A stretch of DNA of 64,000 bases from Oscillospiraceae bacterium (GTDB lineage: Bacteria; Bacillota; Clostridia; Oscillospirales; Ruminococcaceae), in assembly GCA_021201235.1 (NCBI GenBank), contig JAJQFI010000008.1, positions 124,001-188,000 on the forward strand. The letters are read 5' to 3'. Positions 48,952 to 58,968 of this stretch are shown piece after piece; position 1 is the first letter of the stretch; every line of letters starts with the position of its first letter. Under the pieces are notes generated by a model that was not told the origin of the DNA, ran no database searches, and saw only the letters and a program-made list of their open reading frames with translations. A program made the position numbers and the translations under genes.

Positions 48952-50079
48952 TCAGTCTGTCAAAAGATTTCTTTCGGTTTCCGGGTCGAAGAGGTGCATT
49001 GCCTCGCCGCCGAAGGTGATGTTAATCTCGTGTCCCGCGGTGAGAGACGCACGCTGATCGTGATCAAGATTTAAGGTCGGGATTCTTACGATGCACTCAG
49101 ATTCGTTCGGGCAGGTGGTGTGGAGGTGGAACTCCGAACCCATCATCTCGTTTACGAGAATCTTAGCGGTGAAGGAATTGTTTGCTCCTTCGGTGCCCTG
49201 AGTGATATGTTCGGGTCTTACGCCGAGGATGACGCTCTGCGAGCCGACGCCCTTTTCACGGAGCCCTGCCGCCTTCTTGTCGCTGACCTTCATCTTGGTG
49301 CCGAACGGTGTAACGTAGTAGTCGTTACCGTCCTTGACAAGCTCGGTCTTATAGAAGTTCATCTGGGGAGCTCCGATGAAGCCCGCAACAAAGAGGTTGA
49401 CAGGCATGTCGAATACCTCTTCCGGGGTTCCGACCTGCTGAATAAAGCCGTCCTTCATGATGACGATTCTATCGCCAAGGGTCATAGCCTCGGTCTGGTC
49501 GTGGGTTACATAGATGAACGTTGAGTTGATTCTCTGTCTGAGAAGGATAATCTCGGCTCTCATCTGGTTACGGAGCTTGGCGTCGAGGTTTGAAAGCGGT
49601 TCGTCCATAAGTAGAATCTTTGCGTCTCTTACCATAGCTCTGCCGATTGCAACTCTCTGGCGCTGACCGCCTGACAAAGCTCTCGGCTTTCTCATCAGGT
49701 AGTCGGTGATACCGAGGATTTCCGCAACCTCGGTGACTTTGTTATAAACAGTGTCGTTATCTACTTTCTTTAATCTCAGCGGGAATGCGATATTCTCGAA
49801 GACCGAAAGGTGCGGATAAAGAGCATAGTTCTGGAAGACCATTGCTATGTCTCTGTCACGAGGCTCCAAGTCATTGACGACTACGCCGTCAATCGCAATT
49901 TCACCCTCGGAGATATCCTCAAGACCCGCTATCATTCGAAGCGTAGTTGACTTTCCGCAACCGGAAGGTCCTACGAAAACGACAAATTCCTTGTCGGCGA
50001 TGTCAAGATTGAAGTCCTGAACAGCGACGACGTTTTTATCATATACTTTTTTAACGTTTGTAAGTTTGACTGTTGCCAT
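48952..50079 (-). CDS. Sugar ABC transporter ATP-binding protein (MsmX/UgpC type)
   Basis: Walker A VGPSGCGKSTTLRMIAGLE; signature LSGGQRQRVAIGRAMVRDAKILLMDEPLSNLDAKLR; C-terminal TOBE. Confidence 0.95.
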   Translation of the reverse strand: MATVKLTNVKKVYDKNVVAVQDFNLDIADKEFVVFVGPSGCGKSTTLRMIAGLEDISEGEIAIDGVVVNDLEPRDRDIAMVFQNYALYPHLSVFENIAFPLRLKKVDNDTVYNKVTEVAEILGITDYLMRKPRALSGGQRQRVAIGRAMVRDAKILLMDEPLSNLDAKLRNQMRAEIILLRQRINSTFIYVTHDQTEAMTLGDRIVIMKDGFIQQVGTPEEVFDMPVNLFVAGFIGAPQMNFYKTELVKDGNDYYVTPFGTKMKVSDKKAAGLREKGVGSQSVILGVRPEHITQGTEGANNSFTAKILVNEMMGSEFHLHTTCPNESECIVRIPTLNLDHDQRASLTAGHEINITFGGEAMHLFDPETERNLLTD

Positions 50080-50094
50080 ATTTCTTTCCTCCTG

Positions 50095-50952
50095 TTATCC
50101 TTTGACTGCGCCACCGGTGACGCCTTCAACATAGTATTTCTGTAGGCACATAAACAGAATTGTGATGGGTATCGCTATGCAAACGCCTCCGGCGCAGAAC
50201 AGCGTGTAGTTCGAGTTAATCATGTCTTTTGTGAGCCACGAATAAAGTCCGACCGCTACGTTATAACCGCTTGATGTGCCGAACGCGATATACGAAGCGA
50301 AGATGTAGTCAGCCCAAGGTGCCATGAAGGCGGTTAAGACTGTGTAGATAACAATCGGCTTTGAAAGCGGAAGGACGACCTTTCGCATAACCTGGAACCT
50401 CGTAGCACCGTCGACTCTTGCCGCTTCGTCAAGGCTCTTCGGAATCGTATCAAGGAAGCCCTTGAAGACGTAGTAGCCCATACCTGAGGAAGCGAAGTAA
50501 ACGAGGATAAGTCCGGGGACTGCGCCGTCCTGTGTAAGACCCATGCCCTTCAGGACGTAGTAAAGGATAATCATCGTCAGGAAGCCCGGGAACATTCCGA
50601 GTACCAGCATCGCGTTCATGAGGAACTTTCTGCCCCTGAAGCGGAGTCTCGAGAGAGCGTAGGACATCATCATGACCATCAGCGTCTGCAAAACTGCGTT
50701 GAAGCAGGCAATGATGAGAGTATTCTTATACCACTGAAGGAAGGAGGTCTGAGTGAAGAGGTTTATGTAGTTGTCGAGACCCCACTGCTGAGGAATGATA
50801 TATCCTACCATCCATGTGTTCTCACAACGGAAGGACTGCAAAAGTATGAATACAAACGGTATCAGCCAGACTATCGACATAACGATAAGGATTATGTAGA
50901 TGGCGGTGTTGCCCATTATTCGGTTTCTGCGGATACTTGATGCCTTTTTCAT
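50095..50952 (-). CDS. Sugar ABC transporter permease (MalG type)
   Basis: EAAxxxG motif EAARVDGATRFQVMRKVVLPLSKPI. Confidence 0.94.
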   Translation of the reverse strand: MKKASSIRRNRIMGNTAIYIILIVMSIVWLIPFVFILLQSFRCENTWMVGYIIPQQWGLDNYINLFTQTSFLQWYKNTLIIACFNAVLQTLMVMMMSYALSRLRFRGRKFLMNAMLVLGMFPGFLTMIILYYVLKGMGLTQDGAVPGLILVYFASSGMGYYVFKGFLDTIPKSLDEAARVDGATRFQVMRKVVLPLSKPIVIYTVLTAFMAPWADYIFASYIAFGTSSGYNVAVGLYSWLTKDMINSNYTLFCAGGVCIAIPITILFMCLQKYYVEGVTGGAVKG

Positions 50953-52487
50953 TACTGGAAGTCCTCCTCGTTCTTCATAGACGGCATGACGTTGTATACA
51001 ACAAGCGAAATTACCGCCACGACTACGAATACCATAATACCGATGACTGCCGCTGTCTTGTAGTCGTTGTTAGTTACGGTCAGTCGATAGAGCCACGTTA
51101 TCAGAAGGTCGGTCTTGCCTGCACTGTCTGAAAGCGTGTAGGGAGCGCCACCTGTCAGGAGATAGATAACGTTGAAGTTGTTCATGTTTCCGGTGAAGCT
51201 CGTTAAGAGATACGGTCCCGTTACGAAGAACATGTAAGGGAGCGTTATCTTGAAGTACTGCTGAACGGGGTTTGCACCGTCGATTCTTGCAGACTCATAG
51301 AGGTCAGACGGGATATTCATAAGAACACCTGTAGTGATGAGCATCAGGTAAGGAACACCGACCCAGATGTTTATGATGATGACCATGACTCTTGCCATCG
51401 TCGGATCTGTCCAGAACGGGATTGCCGTCGAGACAATGCCATTGTTGATAAGGAATCTGTTGACAAGACCTTCGTCGGAGAACATCTTCGAAACATAGAG
51501 AAGCGAGATGAACTGAGGAATTGCGATTGTGAGTACCAGAATTCCTCTCCAGAGCTTCTTGAGCTTTATGCCCTTCTTGTTGATCATCATCGCAACGAGC
51601 ATGCCTAAGAAGTAGTTAGTGAAGGTTGCGAAGAACGCCCAGATGAGCGTCCACGAGAGAAGCTCGCCGAACGTTGCCGAGAAGGTTGAGGTTCCGTTGC
51701 CCCATGTGAAGAGCTGATTGAAGTTCGACCATCCTACCCATTCAAACATATTTACGGGCGGAGTGTGGTTAAAGTCGTAGTTGGTGAAGGCTATCATAAT
51801 CATAAGGATAATCGGGATTACCGTGAAGATTACGATACCTAAAACAGGAAGCGCCAGAACGGTCTTGTGGAACTGATCGTCTACCAAGGATTTGAGGTCG
51901 TCCTTGCCGGACTTCAGCTTCTTGCCCTTGGCGAGAATTGCCTGAGCATCCCTGTTCTGTTTTACATTAAGTCTCCAAGTATAGATGAAGCAGAGAATGA
52001 AGACGATGGAGAGAACTCCATAAATCAGAATCTGCAAAGTATTATCGCCGTAAACGGTGGTTTCAACCTCCATGTCAATGCCGGCAATGGTGGTCGTAAC
52101 CATCTGTGTTGTGGTCGGAGTGAGGTTTTTAAGCGAAAGCTTAACTATCCACGCTCCGCCCCAGAGAGCCATGTAAACTATAAACACGACCTCGAACAGG
52201 AGGAAGAGGATTCCTCTCATCACCTGTCCCCTCGCTACCGAGCCGAAGCCCATAATGACAAATGAAATTCTTGTTTTCCAGTCGCCGTTCTTGAAGGTCA
52301 GGAATATATCCTGAAACTCGTGGGCGACGGCAAGCCCGAAGTTTTTGAATGCTCTGCCTATCGCGCAGATAAGGTGCCAAAGCTTATTCGGAATGTCAAC
52401 AATAAAGTTCCAAATGGAAAAGAGCAGTCTCATCGGTTTGCTATAATGCAGATATTTCAGTTCTTTTGCGGTTATTTTGTCAGCCAT
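50952..52487 (-). CDS. Sugar ABC transporter permease (MalF type)
   Basis: ESARIDGANPVQQYFKITLPYMFFVTGPYLLTSF; stop/start overlap with MalG-type gene. Confidence 0.93.
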   Translation of the reverse strand: MADKITAKELKYLHYSKPMRLLFSIWNFIVDIPNKLWHLICAIGRAFKNFGLAVAHEFQDIFLTFKNGDWKTRISFVIMGFGSVARGQVMRGILFLLFEVVFIVYMALWGGAWIVKLSLKNLTPTTTQMVTTTIAGIDMEVETTVYGDNTLQILIYGVLSIVFILCFIYTWRLNVKQNRDAQAILAKGKKLKSGKDDLKSLVDDQFHKTVLALPVLGIVIFTVIPIILMIMIAFTNYDFNHTPPVNMFEWVGWSNFNQLFTWGNGTSTFSATFGELLSWTLIWAFFATFTNYFLGMLVAMMINKKGIKLKKLWRGILVLTIAIPQFISLLYVSKMFSDEGLVNRFLINNGIVSTAIPFWTDPTMARVMVIIINIWVGVPYLMLITTGVLMNIPSDLYESARIDGANPVQQYFKITLPYMFFVTGPYLLTSFTGNMNNFNVIYLLTGGAPYTLSDSAGKTDLLITWLYRLTVTNNDYKTAAVIGIMVFVVVAVISLVVYNVMPSMKNEEDFQ

Positions 52488-52652
52488 TTCTATCCTCCTA
52501 TAGATATTACCCTTACATCAGGCGGGCTGCCCTTTTCCATACGGAAATTTCCCGTTTGGAAGTCCCCTCGGAATTAAAAAACAAAAGGAGGTCGGGGACA
52601 ACCCCAACCCCCTTCGGTTGATGTTAAGTTAGGTTTTCAGTTATCCTGAAAA

Positions 52653-54314
52653 TCAGTTAGCTACAACGGTGATAGCGGGAGCATCGCCGGTAGTGTCGAG
52701 GGTTACATGGTAAGAACCGGGATCAACAACGATATTGTTGTCTCCGCCCTCAGTTCCTACAGAACCTTCGGTGAGGTGAGTGTAGCCGATACCGGAAGCA
52801 TCGTAATCGCCTGCATCCCAAGCGCCGTACATAACAACTCTGAATCCGGACTCGCCGGTAACGGTGATGTCATATTCCCAGATACCAACGTAAGGATCGT
52901 CGGACTCAACCTGGTTCTCGGTGAGGACATATTCGCCGTTCTCGCCGCCTGTGCAGCTCCAGCTTACGTCCATGTCACCAACGATAACCCAGCCGGTGGT
53001 AGAAGCACTCGAAAGAATGCTCTCAATACCTGCGGTGTAGGTGTCGAGGATTGCCTGAAGGTCGGAATCAGCAGGCTCGGTAGTGCCGAGAGCCTGAATG
53101 GAAGCACCGACAGCCTTGGAGGTATCCCACCAAGCGTTAGGATACTGACCCTGAGGAGTTGCATATTCGCTCTGAGCAGCGAGAGCAGCAAGAGCGATAT
53201 TCTCCTGAACGGCTTCACTTGCCTGAACATTTACGTTAGAGGGACCCCAAGCGAGGGTGTCGAATCTTTCCTGCTGGCACTCTTCGCCGGCAAGGTAAGC
53301 AGCTACTGACTGGCAGTAAGCAGCCTTGGTAGCATCAGTCTGAGGCTTTACACCAAGAAGCTTGTTACCTGAGTAAGAACCGAGGTGATAGGTTTCGCCG
53401 TCAACGGTGAAGCTCCAGAGGTCGGTGCAACCGAGGTTGTCGCCCAAAGCTTCGGAAGCGGTGGTGTAGTCCCAAGTACCGGTAACAACTACTGCGGCAT
53501 CACTTGAGAAGGAAGCGGCAGAAGAAGAGTTTACGAATACTGAGCTGTTGACGAGTTCAGCCATTCCCTTAGCGGCAATTATACCTGCTTCGGAATTGAA
53601 GGTGTCGGTGTAGCCGGTGAAGGTTCCGTCGTCATCGGTTGACCAGTCTGATACGCAACCGGTTGCGAAGAAGTAGGATGCTGAATACCAACCGGAGTCG
53701 GTGAGCTCGAAAGCGATGGTCTTACCTGCGGCAGAAACAGCCTCGATAAGAGCGGTCTGATCTTCGAGAACGGACTCATCGGTGATAACGCTCTTGTCAT
53801 AGTATACGAAGTAACCGTTATCAGAGGTGAGCGGGAAAGCATAGATAGTGCCACTTACGGTTGCGGCGGCTACAGAGCCTGCGTCGTTCTCGGAAGTGAT
53901 GGTGTCAGCGAGAGAGCTTGAAACAGCGGTAAGAGCGCCTGCCTGAGTAAGTCTTGCGAGCTGATCCTGAGCGAAGAAGAAGATGTCTGCGCCGGCGGTA
54001 ACGTCGGTGATCATGTTGGTAGCGGCTTCGCCTTCACCAACTGCTTCAACGGTGAACTGAATGGAAGTGCCGTTAGCTTCGTTATAAGCCGCGAGCTGAG
54101 AAGTTGTCAGATCAACTGCCGCCTCGGGGCACCAAACGGTGATGGAGATCGAGCTGGTATCGACATCGGAAGTGTCGGTGTTTGCAGTACTGTCGCTGTC
54201 GCTGTTATTGTTGCTACTTGAATCGTTGGTTGAGCTGTCGCCGCAAGCAACGAGGGTAAGAAGCATCATGACAGAAAGAAGTACAGTGAGAAGTCTGCGC
54301 CAATTTGTTTTCAT
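52653..54314 (-). CDS. Extracellular sugar-binding lipoprotein (MalE-like) with extra C-terminal beta domain
   Basis: Lipobox TLVACGD; ITVWCPEAAVDLTTSQLAAYNEANG; C-terminal about 120 aa module ending SYHVTLDTTGDAPAITVVAN. Confidence 0.88.
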   Translation of the reverse strand: MKTNWRRLLTVLLSVMMLLTLVACGDSSTNDSSSNNNSDSDSTANTDTSDVDTSSISITVWCPEAAVDLTTSQLAAYNEANGTSIQFTVEAVGEGEAATNMITDVTAGADIFFFAQDQLARLTQAGALTAVSSSLADTITSENDAGSVAAATVSGTIYAFPLTSDNGYFVYYDKSVITDESVLEDQTALIEAVSAAGKTIAFELTDSGWYSASYFFATGCVSDWSTDDDGTFTGYTDTFNSEAGIIAAKGMAELVNSSVFVNSSSAASFSSDAAVVVTGTWDYTTASEALGDNLGCTDLWSFTVDGETYHLGSYSGNKLLGVKPQTDATKAAYCQSVAAYLAGEECQQERFDTLAWGPSNVNVQASEAVQENIALAALAAQSEYATPQGQYPNAWWDTSKAVGASIQALGTTEPADSDLQAILDTYTAGIESILSSASTTGWVIVGDMDVSWSCTGGENGEYVLTENQVESDDPYVGIWEYDITVTGESGFRVVMYGAWDAGDYDASGIGYTHLTEGSVGTEGGDNNIVVDPGSYHVTLDTTGDAPAITVVAN

Positions 54315-54525
54315 GGTAGTTTCCTCCTTGGAAAGAGTATTTTGATTTTACGCCCCACAGTCGCAAGTGATGTGCAAATTTTAAACGGGGCACTTATGTA
54401 TTTTGCACAAACCTATTTTATACCTTTTGTACGAAAATGTCAACACAAAAAGTGAAATTTTATTGAGAATTTTTACAAATCCCACGCGTCTATCAACGCC
54501 GACCGGCTTGGGAAGCGGGTTTGCG

Positions 54526-55659
54526 TCATGTTGTCTGCGAAAAAATTTTAAACTCCCCCATCGCCGGGAGCACGTTGCCGTCGTAGTCGAACAGGCACTG
54601 GTTCGCCCATTCGTTGCCGCCGGCTTTGTCTTCCTCGTGGATATATTTTCTCGCGCCTTCGCTTGCCCAGGTGCCCTTTGGGCTCGGAATCCATGCGGGC
54701 TCCCAGTAGTAGATGCCCCCAAAATTCTTCACTTCGGGGAGTAACTCCAAAAGCTTATGGACAAACTGCTTCTGCCCCTCGATGCTTATCGGGTACGGGA
54801 GGCTTTGCCCCTCTTCGGGGACGAAGCTGTGGTCGACGACGAGGTGCTGACCCTTGCCGGTTTTGTCGAAGTGCTCGAGGGTGAAGGCATAGGACGTCTC
54901 GGCGATGAAGAGCTCCTTCTGGTAGCGCTCCGCCATGTCGTTCATGTTGGCGACGAGTTCGTCAAAGCCGTGGTGCCAGTAGGGATAATAGCTGAAACCG
55001 ATTGCGTCGAAATCCAAGCCTCGGGAAACCAGATTGTCGAAGAATTCGCGATACCTCGGGTTGTCGAAGCTCCGTTCGAGATGGATTATTACTTTCGCAT
55101 TTGTCGTGTTCCTGACGCCGCTGACACCCACTTTTAAGAGCTCACAGAGGTTGTCGTAGCCGTCGTGGCAACCCTTTTCTTCGTTCCATGTGAGCCTACC
55201 GTATTCCCAGAGCATTCCGCCGGTGATTTCGTTGCCGACCTGAACCATGTCCGGCTCACAGCTGTTAGCTTTCAGGTGTGAGATAACCTCAACGGTGTAG
55301 TCGTGAACGGCGGTTTTGAGCTCTTCGAAGCCGAGATTCTTCCAAGCCTTTGGGATAGTCTGCTTCGACGGGTCGCACCAGAAATCGCTGTAGTGGATAT
55401 CGAGGAGGAAGCTCATCCCTGCGGCTTTCACACGCTTCGCAAGAGCCGTCACTCTCGGCAGGTCGCAGGTTCCTGCGCCGTAGGTCTCGCCGTTTTCGTC
55501 AAAGGGATTGTGCCAGAGTCTAAGACGAATCGAATTGACGCCGTAGTCGCTTAAGATAGCGATTAAATCCCCTTCCCTGCCGTTATCGTAGAACTTTATG
55601 CCCTCCGATTCCAAATCGTAAAGCGTGGATATATCCATTCCTACCTGATATTTACTCAT
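54526..55659 (-). CDS. GH53 endo-beta-1,4-galactanase, no signal peptide
   Basis: GMDISTLYDLESEGIKFYD; VNSIRLRLWHNPFD; LDIHYSDFWCDPSKQTIPKAWK; MVQVGNEITGGMLW. Confidence 0.92.
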   Translation of the reverse strand: MSKYQVGMDISTLYDLESEGIKFYDNGREGDLIAILSDYGVNSIRLRLWHNPFDENGETYGAGTCDLPRVTALAKRVKAAGMSFLLDIHYSDFWCDPSKQTIPKAWKNLGFEELKTAVHDYTVEVISHLKANSCEPDMVQVGNEITGGMLWEYGRLTWNEEKGCHDGYDNLCELLKVGVSGVRNTTNAKVIIHLERSFDNPRYREFFDNLVSRGLDFDAIGFSYYPYWHHGFDELVANMNDMAERYQKELFIAETSYAFTLEHFDKTGKGQHLVVDHSFVPEEGQSLPYPISIEGQKQFVHKLLELLPEVKNFGGIYYWEPAWIPSPKGTWASEGARKYIHEEDKAGGNEWANQCLFDYDGNVLPAMGEFKIFSQTT

Positions 55660-55662
55660 AGC

Positions 55663-57609
55663 TTAGTCCTTCCTTGCAAGTGCGAAATCGTCGAAGTGCG
55701 CCCATGTTGTCGCCGCACCGGTCGACTTGATTCCGACGGTGATGTCGGTGGTCTCGGTGACGGTGAACTCGACGGTTGTCTGAACCCAGTCGCTCCATGT
55801 GGAGCCCCAGGTTATCTCCGCCTCATAGGTCTCGTCGCCGACGGTTACATAAAGCGTGCACTCGGGATAGAGATAGTTCTCCATCGCGCTTCTTGCATAG
55901 ACCGAGAAGACGTAGGTCCCTGCAGTGAGGTTATAGATGTCCTGACTGAGGGTGTTCTCATAAGCCGACGAGCACCAGATATTCAGGTTGTTGCTACCGG
56001 TTCTTGCGTTCTTCGACTCAATACGATAAGAGTTGTCGGTGCCGGTCATGTCCCATGCTGTAATGGTCGAGAAGTCCTTGACGTCGCCGGTGACGGTGTC
56101 GTCATCAAAGCTTCCGTTCTTGAGGTAGTCGTAATATGTCAATACGTCGGCGGTGATGTCGTAGTCCACTCCGCCGCAGGTGACGGTTCCCGTAATGATA
56201 TATTCCCCTTCGCCGTCGATTGCCGCCAGCTCGTCCTCGTTCCATGTGATTTCAAGCTCGACCCATCTGTCGAGGTCGGTAAGAGCCGTAACCGTCTCTG
56301 GGAGAGCGATTTCCTCCGAAGAGGACAGGTCGACCATGCAGCTGATTTCGGTGTTGATTTCGAGTATATTTTTCTCTGCGGTGCCCGAATCTCGCATCAG
56401 TTTGAAGGCGTTCAGGCTGTCAAGAGGATTGCCGTCAAAGTCAAAGAGAGCCTGATTTGCCCATGAGACTGTTCCCTCTCCTCCGCCGTCGCCCTGCGAG
56501 ACGAGATAGTCGTGAGCATATTCCGAAGCCCATGATGTCCCCGCAAGCGGAAGCCATGCCGGCTCCCAATAGAACGAGCCGATGCCGGTATCGACAGAAG
56601 CGATAACCTCGTTGACGTCGTGGATATATGAAGCCTGACCCTGAACCGTCGCCTTGTAGCCGCCGGCTTCTTCAAGGGATGAACTGAATATGTTTCCGGT
56701 GTATTCGTTAGAGTCGTCGCCGTAGCCGTAGGAATACTCCATTACGCAGATTTTCTGGTCGTACTTCTCGGCAAGCTTCTCGACACAGTCTTGAAAGTCT
56801 GCCATCGAGCCGTGCCAGTAGGAGTAGTAGCTTAGACCTATAACGTCGAACTCGACTCCGACGGTGATGAGCTCGTCAAGCTTGCCGGAAATCGTCGAAT
56901 AGGTTGCGCCCTCGGCGAGGTGAACGACAGTTAAGATATCGCTATCAACCGCCTTGACTGCGGACATTGCCGCAGACATATATATAGCCTGATAGGTCGC
57001 CGTCTTGCCGTTCGGGTACATGATGCCATTGTTGACTTCGTTGCCGGTCTGAACCATCGACGGCAGGCATCCCGCCTCCTCGAAAGCCTCAAGGACGCTG
57101 TATGTGTAGTCATAGACAACCTGTCTTAATTCTTCGCTTGTATAGCCCTCCCACTCGCGTGGAAGAGTCTGCTTTGAGGGATCAGCCCAGAAGTCGCTGT
57201 AGTGGAAGTCGAGGCAGACCTTCATTCCCGCCGCAACCGCACGCTTTGCGATTTCGATGTCGGTTTCGAGGTCGTTTCCGCCGCCGCCGAAGCTGTTGCC
57301 GTCCTCGTCATAGGGGTCGTTCCAGAGGCGAATACGGACGTAGTTGACGCCGTAATCTGCCAGAAGCTCAAAGATATCGGTCTCGTTGCCGTCGGCATCA
57401 TAGAACTTTCCGCCGGCGTTCTCAACCTCGATGATTGAGGACAGATCCACGCCGAAAATGAAATCATCGTCGAGCCCTTCAATCTCGCTGACCTGAATGC
57501 CATAGGCGGAGTAGTCGAACTCCTTAGAGCTGTCGCCGCAACCGCAAAGGGCAGTCACCGCCAGAACAGTGCAAAGAGCTATAGTTAATATCAGTTTAAA
57601 GTGTTTCAT
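55663..57609 (-). CDS. Secreted GH53 endo-beta-1,4-galactanase with C-terminal CBM61-like module
   Basis: Lipobox TALCGCGD; FGVDLSSIIEVENAGGKFYD; CLDFHYSDFWADPSKQTLPREW; MVQTGNEVNNG; C-terminal NGSFDDD...TWAHFDDFALA. Confidence 0.92.
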   Translation of the reverse strand: MKHFKLILTIALCTVLAVTALCGCGDSSKEFDYSAYGIQVSEIEGLDDDFIFGVDLSSIIEVENAGGKFYDADGNETDIFELLADYGVNYVRIRLWNDPYDEDGNSFGGGGNDLETDIEIAKRAVAAGMKVCLDFHYSDFWADPSKQTLPREWEGYTSEELRQVVYDYTYSVLEAFEEAGCLPSMVQTGNEVNNGIMYPNGKTATYQAIYMSAAMSAVKAVDSDILTVVHLAEGATYSTISGKLDELITVGVEFDVIGLSYYSYWHGSMADFQDCVEKLAEKYDQKICVMEYSYGYGDDSNEYTGNIFSSSLEEAGGYKATVQGQASYIHDVNEVIASVDTGIGSFYWEPAWLPLAGTSWASEYAHDYLVSQGDGGGEGTVSWANQALFDFDGNPLDSLNAFKLMRDSGTAEKNILEINTEISCMVDLSSSEEIALPETVTALTDLDRWVELEITWNEDELAAIDGEGEYIITGTVTCGGVDYDITADVLTYYDYLKNGSFDDDTVTGDVKDFSTITAWDMTGTDNSYRIESKNARTGSNNLNIWCSSAYENTLSQDIYNLTAGTYVFSVYARSAMENYLYPECTLYVTVGDETYEAEITWGSTWSDWVQTTVEFTVTETTDITVGIKSTGAATTWAHFDDFALARKD

Positions 57610-57762
57610 AGTATCACCTCAAGTTATTGTACCTATAATGATATTGTAAAATCTCCAAATTGTCAAGCCTGTTTTCACAAGAATTTATGCAAACTGTCGT
57701 TTGGTGAGTATAAAATACAAGTATAAAATAACCGCAAGGCTTTCAACCCTGCAGTTCTCTTA

Positions 57763-58968
57763 CTATTCGGTTTTTAAAAACTTATCATATGTCCATTTAT
57801 ACCGGACTGCATGGAACTTCTCGCCGGTGATGCCGAAGTGGCGACCTTGATGGGTGAAAAGAAGCGTCTTGCCGTAATATAGCATATCCATGCCGCTCAT
57901 TTCGGCAAAGTCGAACCTATAATCCCCGATTTTGAGGCGGTCGACATAGCCGTTTACTTCCGTTTCGGGAAGGGTTATTCTCTCGTGGTTCGAGGCGATT
58001 TCATAGAACTTTATGTCGTTGTCCGTGAACAGGAGTTCGTCGGGGCTCTTTCCTTCCAGATCCGAAGCAAGCTTATTCTCAACCCACTTGCCCCAGTCAT
58101 AGACGCTATCATAAGGCAAGTCTTCGCCTTCAAGGAAGCCGTACTCGTTGTACTTGCCGTGAAGCCCACAGTGCGGACATCTGAACTCATCGCCGGAGGT
58201 TTCAAGCGAATTATATTCGCCGCATTTCGGGCAGATGACGAGGTAGTTCTCGAGCCCTTCTGCAAGGCGTTCGCCGGTGTACTTGTTCATTTCCTTGCGC
58301 TGGGTTTCATAGGCGTTTTCGTGGATGTCGCGGTTGATAATTTCAGTTATCTCGGCGGGAGTCATCCCGGAAACCTCTTCGGCTGTGAGATGAGTTTTTA
58401 TCTCTCCCCAAAGCTTGCCCTTGCGGACGGTATAAGCCCATCTCGGTTCGGCAAAATAGCCGCCTCCGATGTGGTATGTAATGAGCCCGCACTTGCCGGA
58501 CTTGCAGAGCTTTCCTATGCTGTCGGGGAGCTTTTCGGTCTCGCCGTTGAAGGAACGGCTTCCCTCCGCAAAAAGAAGGATGCTGTGCCCGTTCCTTAAG
58601 TATCTTATAATCTCCTTGACGGATGCCGTGTCGGCGTCGCCCTTGTACATGGGCAAGGGATGGAAGAAGAAATCAAGCATCGGATAGTTCTTTCGGGTTG
58701 TGACGTGCTCGCCGCCTACGATATACATCTGGTGCGGAAAAGCGCAACCGACCATAATCATGTCGATTTCGGTCAGGTGGTTCGCAACGACGAGGCAGGG
58801 CTCCTTAAGGTTGAGATGCTTGGTCTTAAAGCCGTACCTTATCAGCATATACGGCTGTGCCAGAACCCACAGGAATGTCCAGACGAATCTGTGCAGAAGG
58901 TTCCTCTTGATTTTGAATCTTGAAGATTTTTTCTTGTCTGTCGTTACACCGGTTGCCACTTGAATCAC
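57763..58968 (-). CDS. PlsC-like 1-acylglycerol-3-phosphate acyltransferase with internal zinc ribbon
   Basis: LVVANHLTEIDMIMVG (NHxxxxD variant), LLFAEGSRSFNGET; CPKCGEYNSLETSGDEFRCPHCG. Confidence 0.87.
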   Translation of the reverse strand: MIQVATGVTTDKKKSSRFKIKRNLLHRFVWTFLWVLAQPYMLIRYGFKTKHLNLKEPCLVVANHLTEIDMIMVGCAFPHQMYIVGGEHVTTRKNYPMLDFFFHPLPMYKGDADTASVKEIIRYLRNGHSILLFAEGSRSFNGETEKLPDSIGKLCKSGKCGLITYHIGGGYFAEPRWAYTVRKGKLWGEIKTHLTAEEVSGMTPAEITEIINRDIHENAYETQRKEMNKYTGERLAEGLENYLVICPKCGEYNSLETSGDEFRCPHCGLHGKYNEYGFLEGEDLPYDSVYDWGKWVENKLASDLEGKSPDELLFTDNDIKFYEIASNHERITLPETEVNGYVDRLKIGDYRFDFAEMSGMDMLYYGKTLLFTHQGRHFGITGEKFHAVRYKWTYDKFLKTE

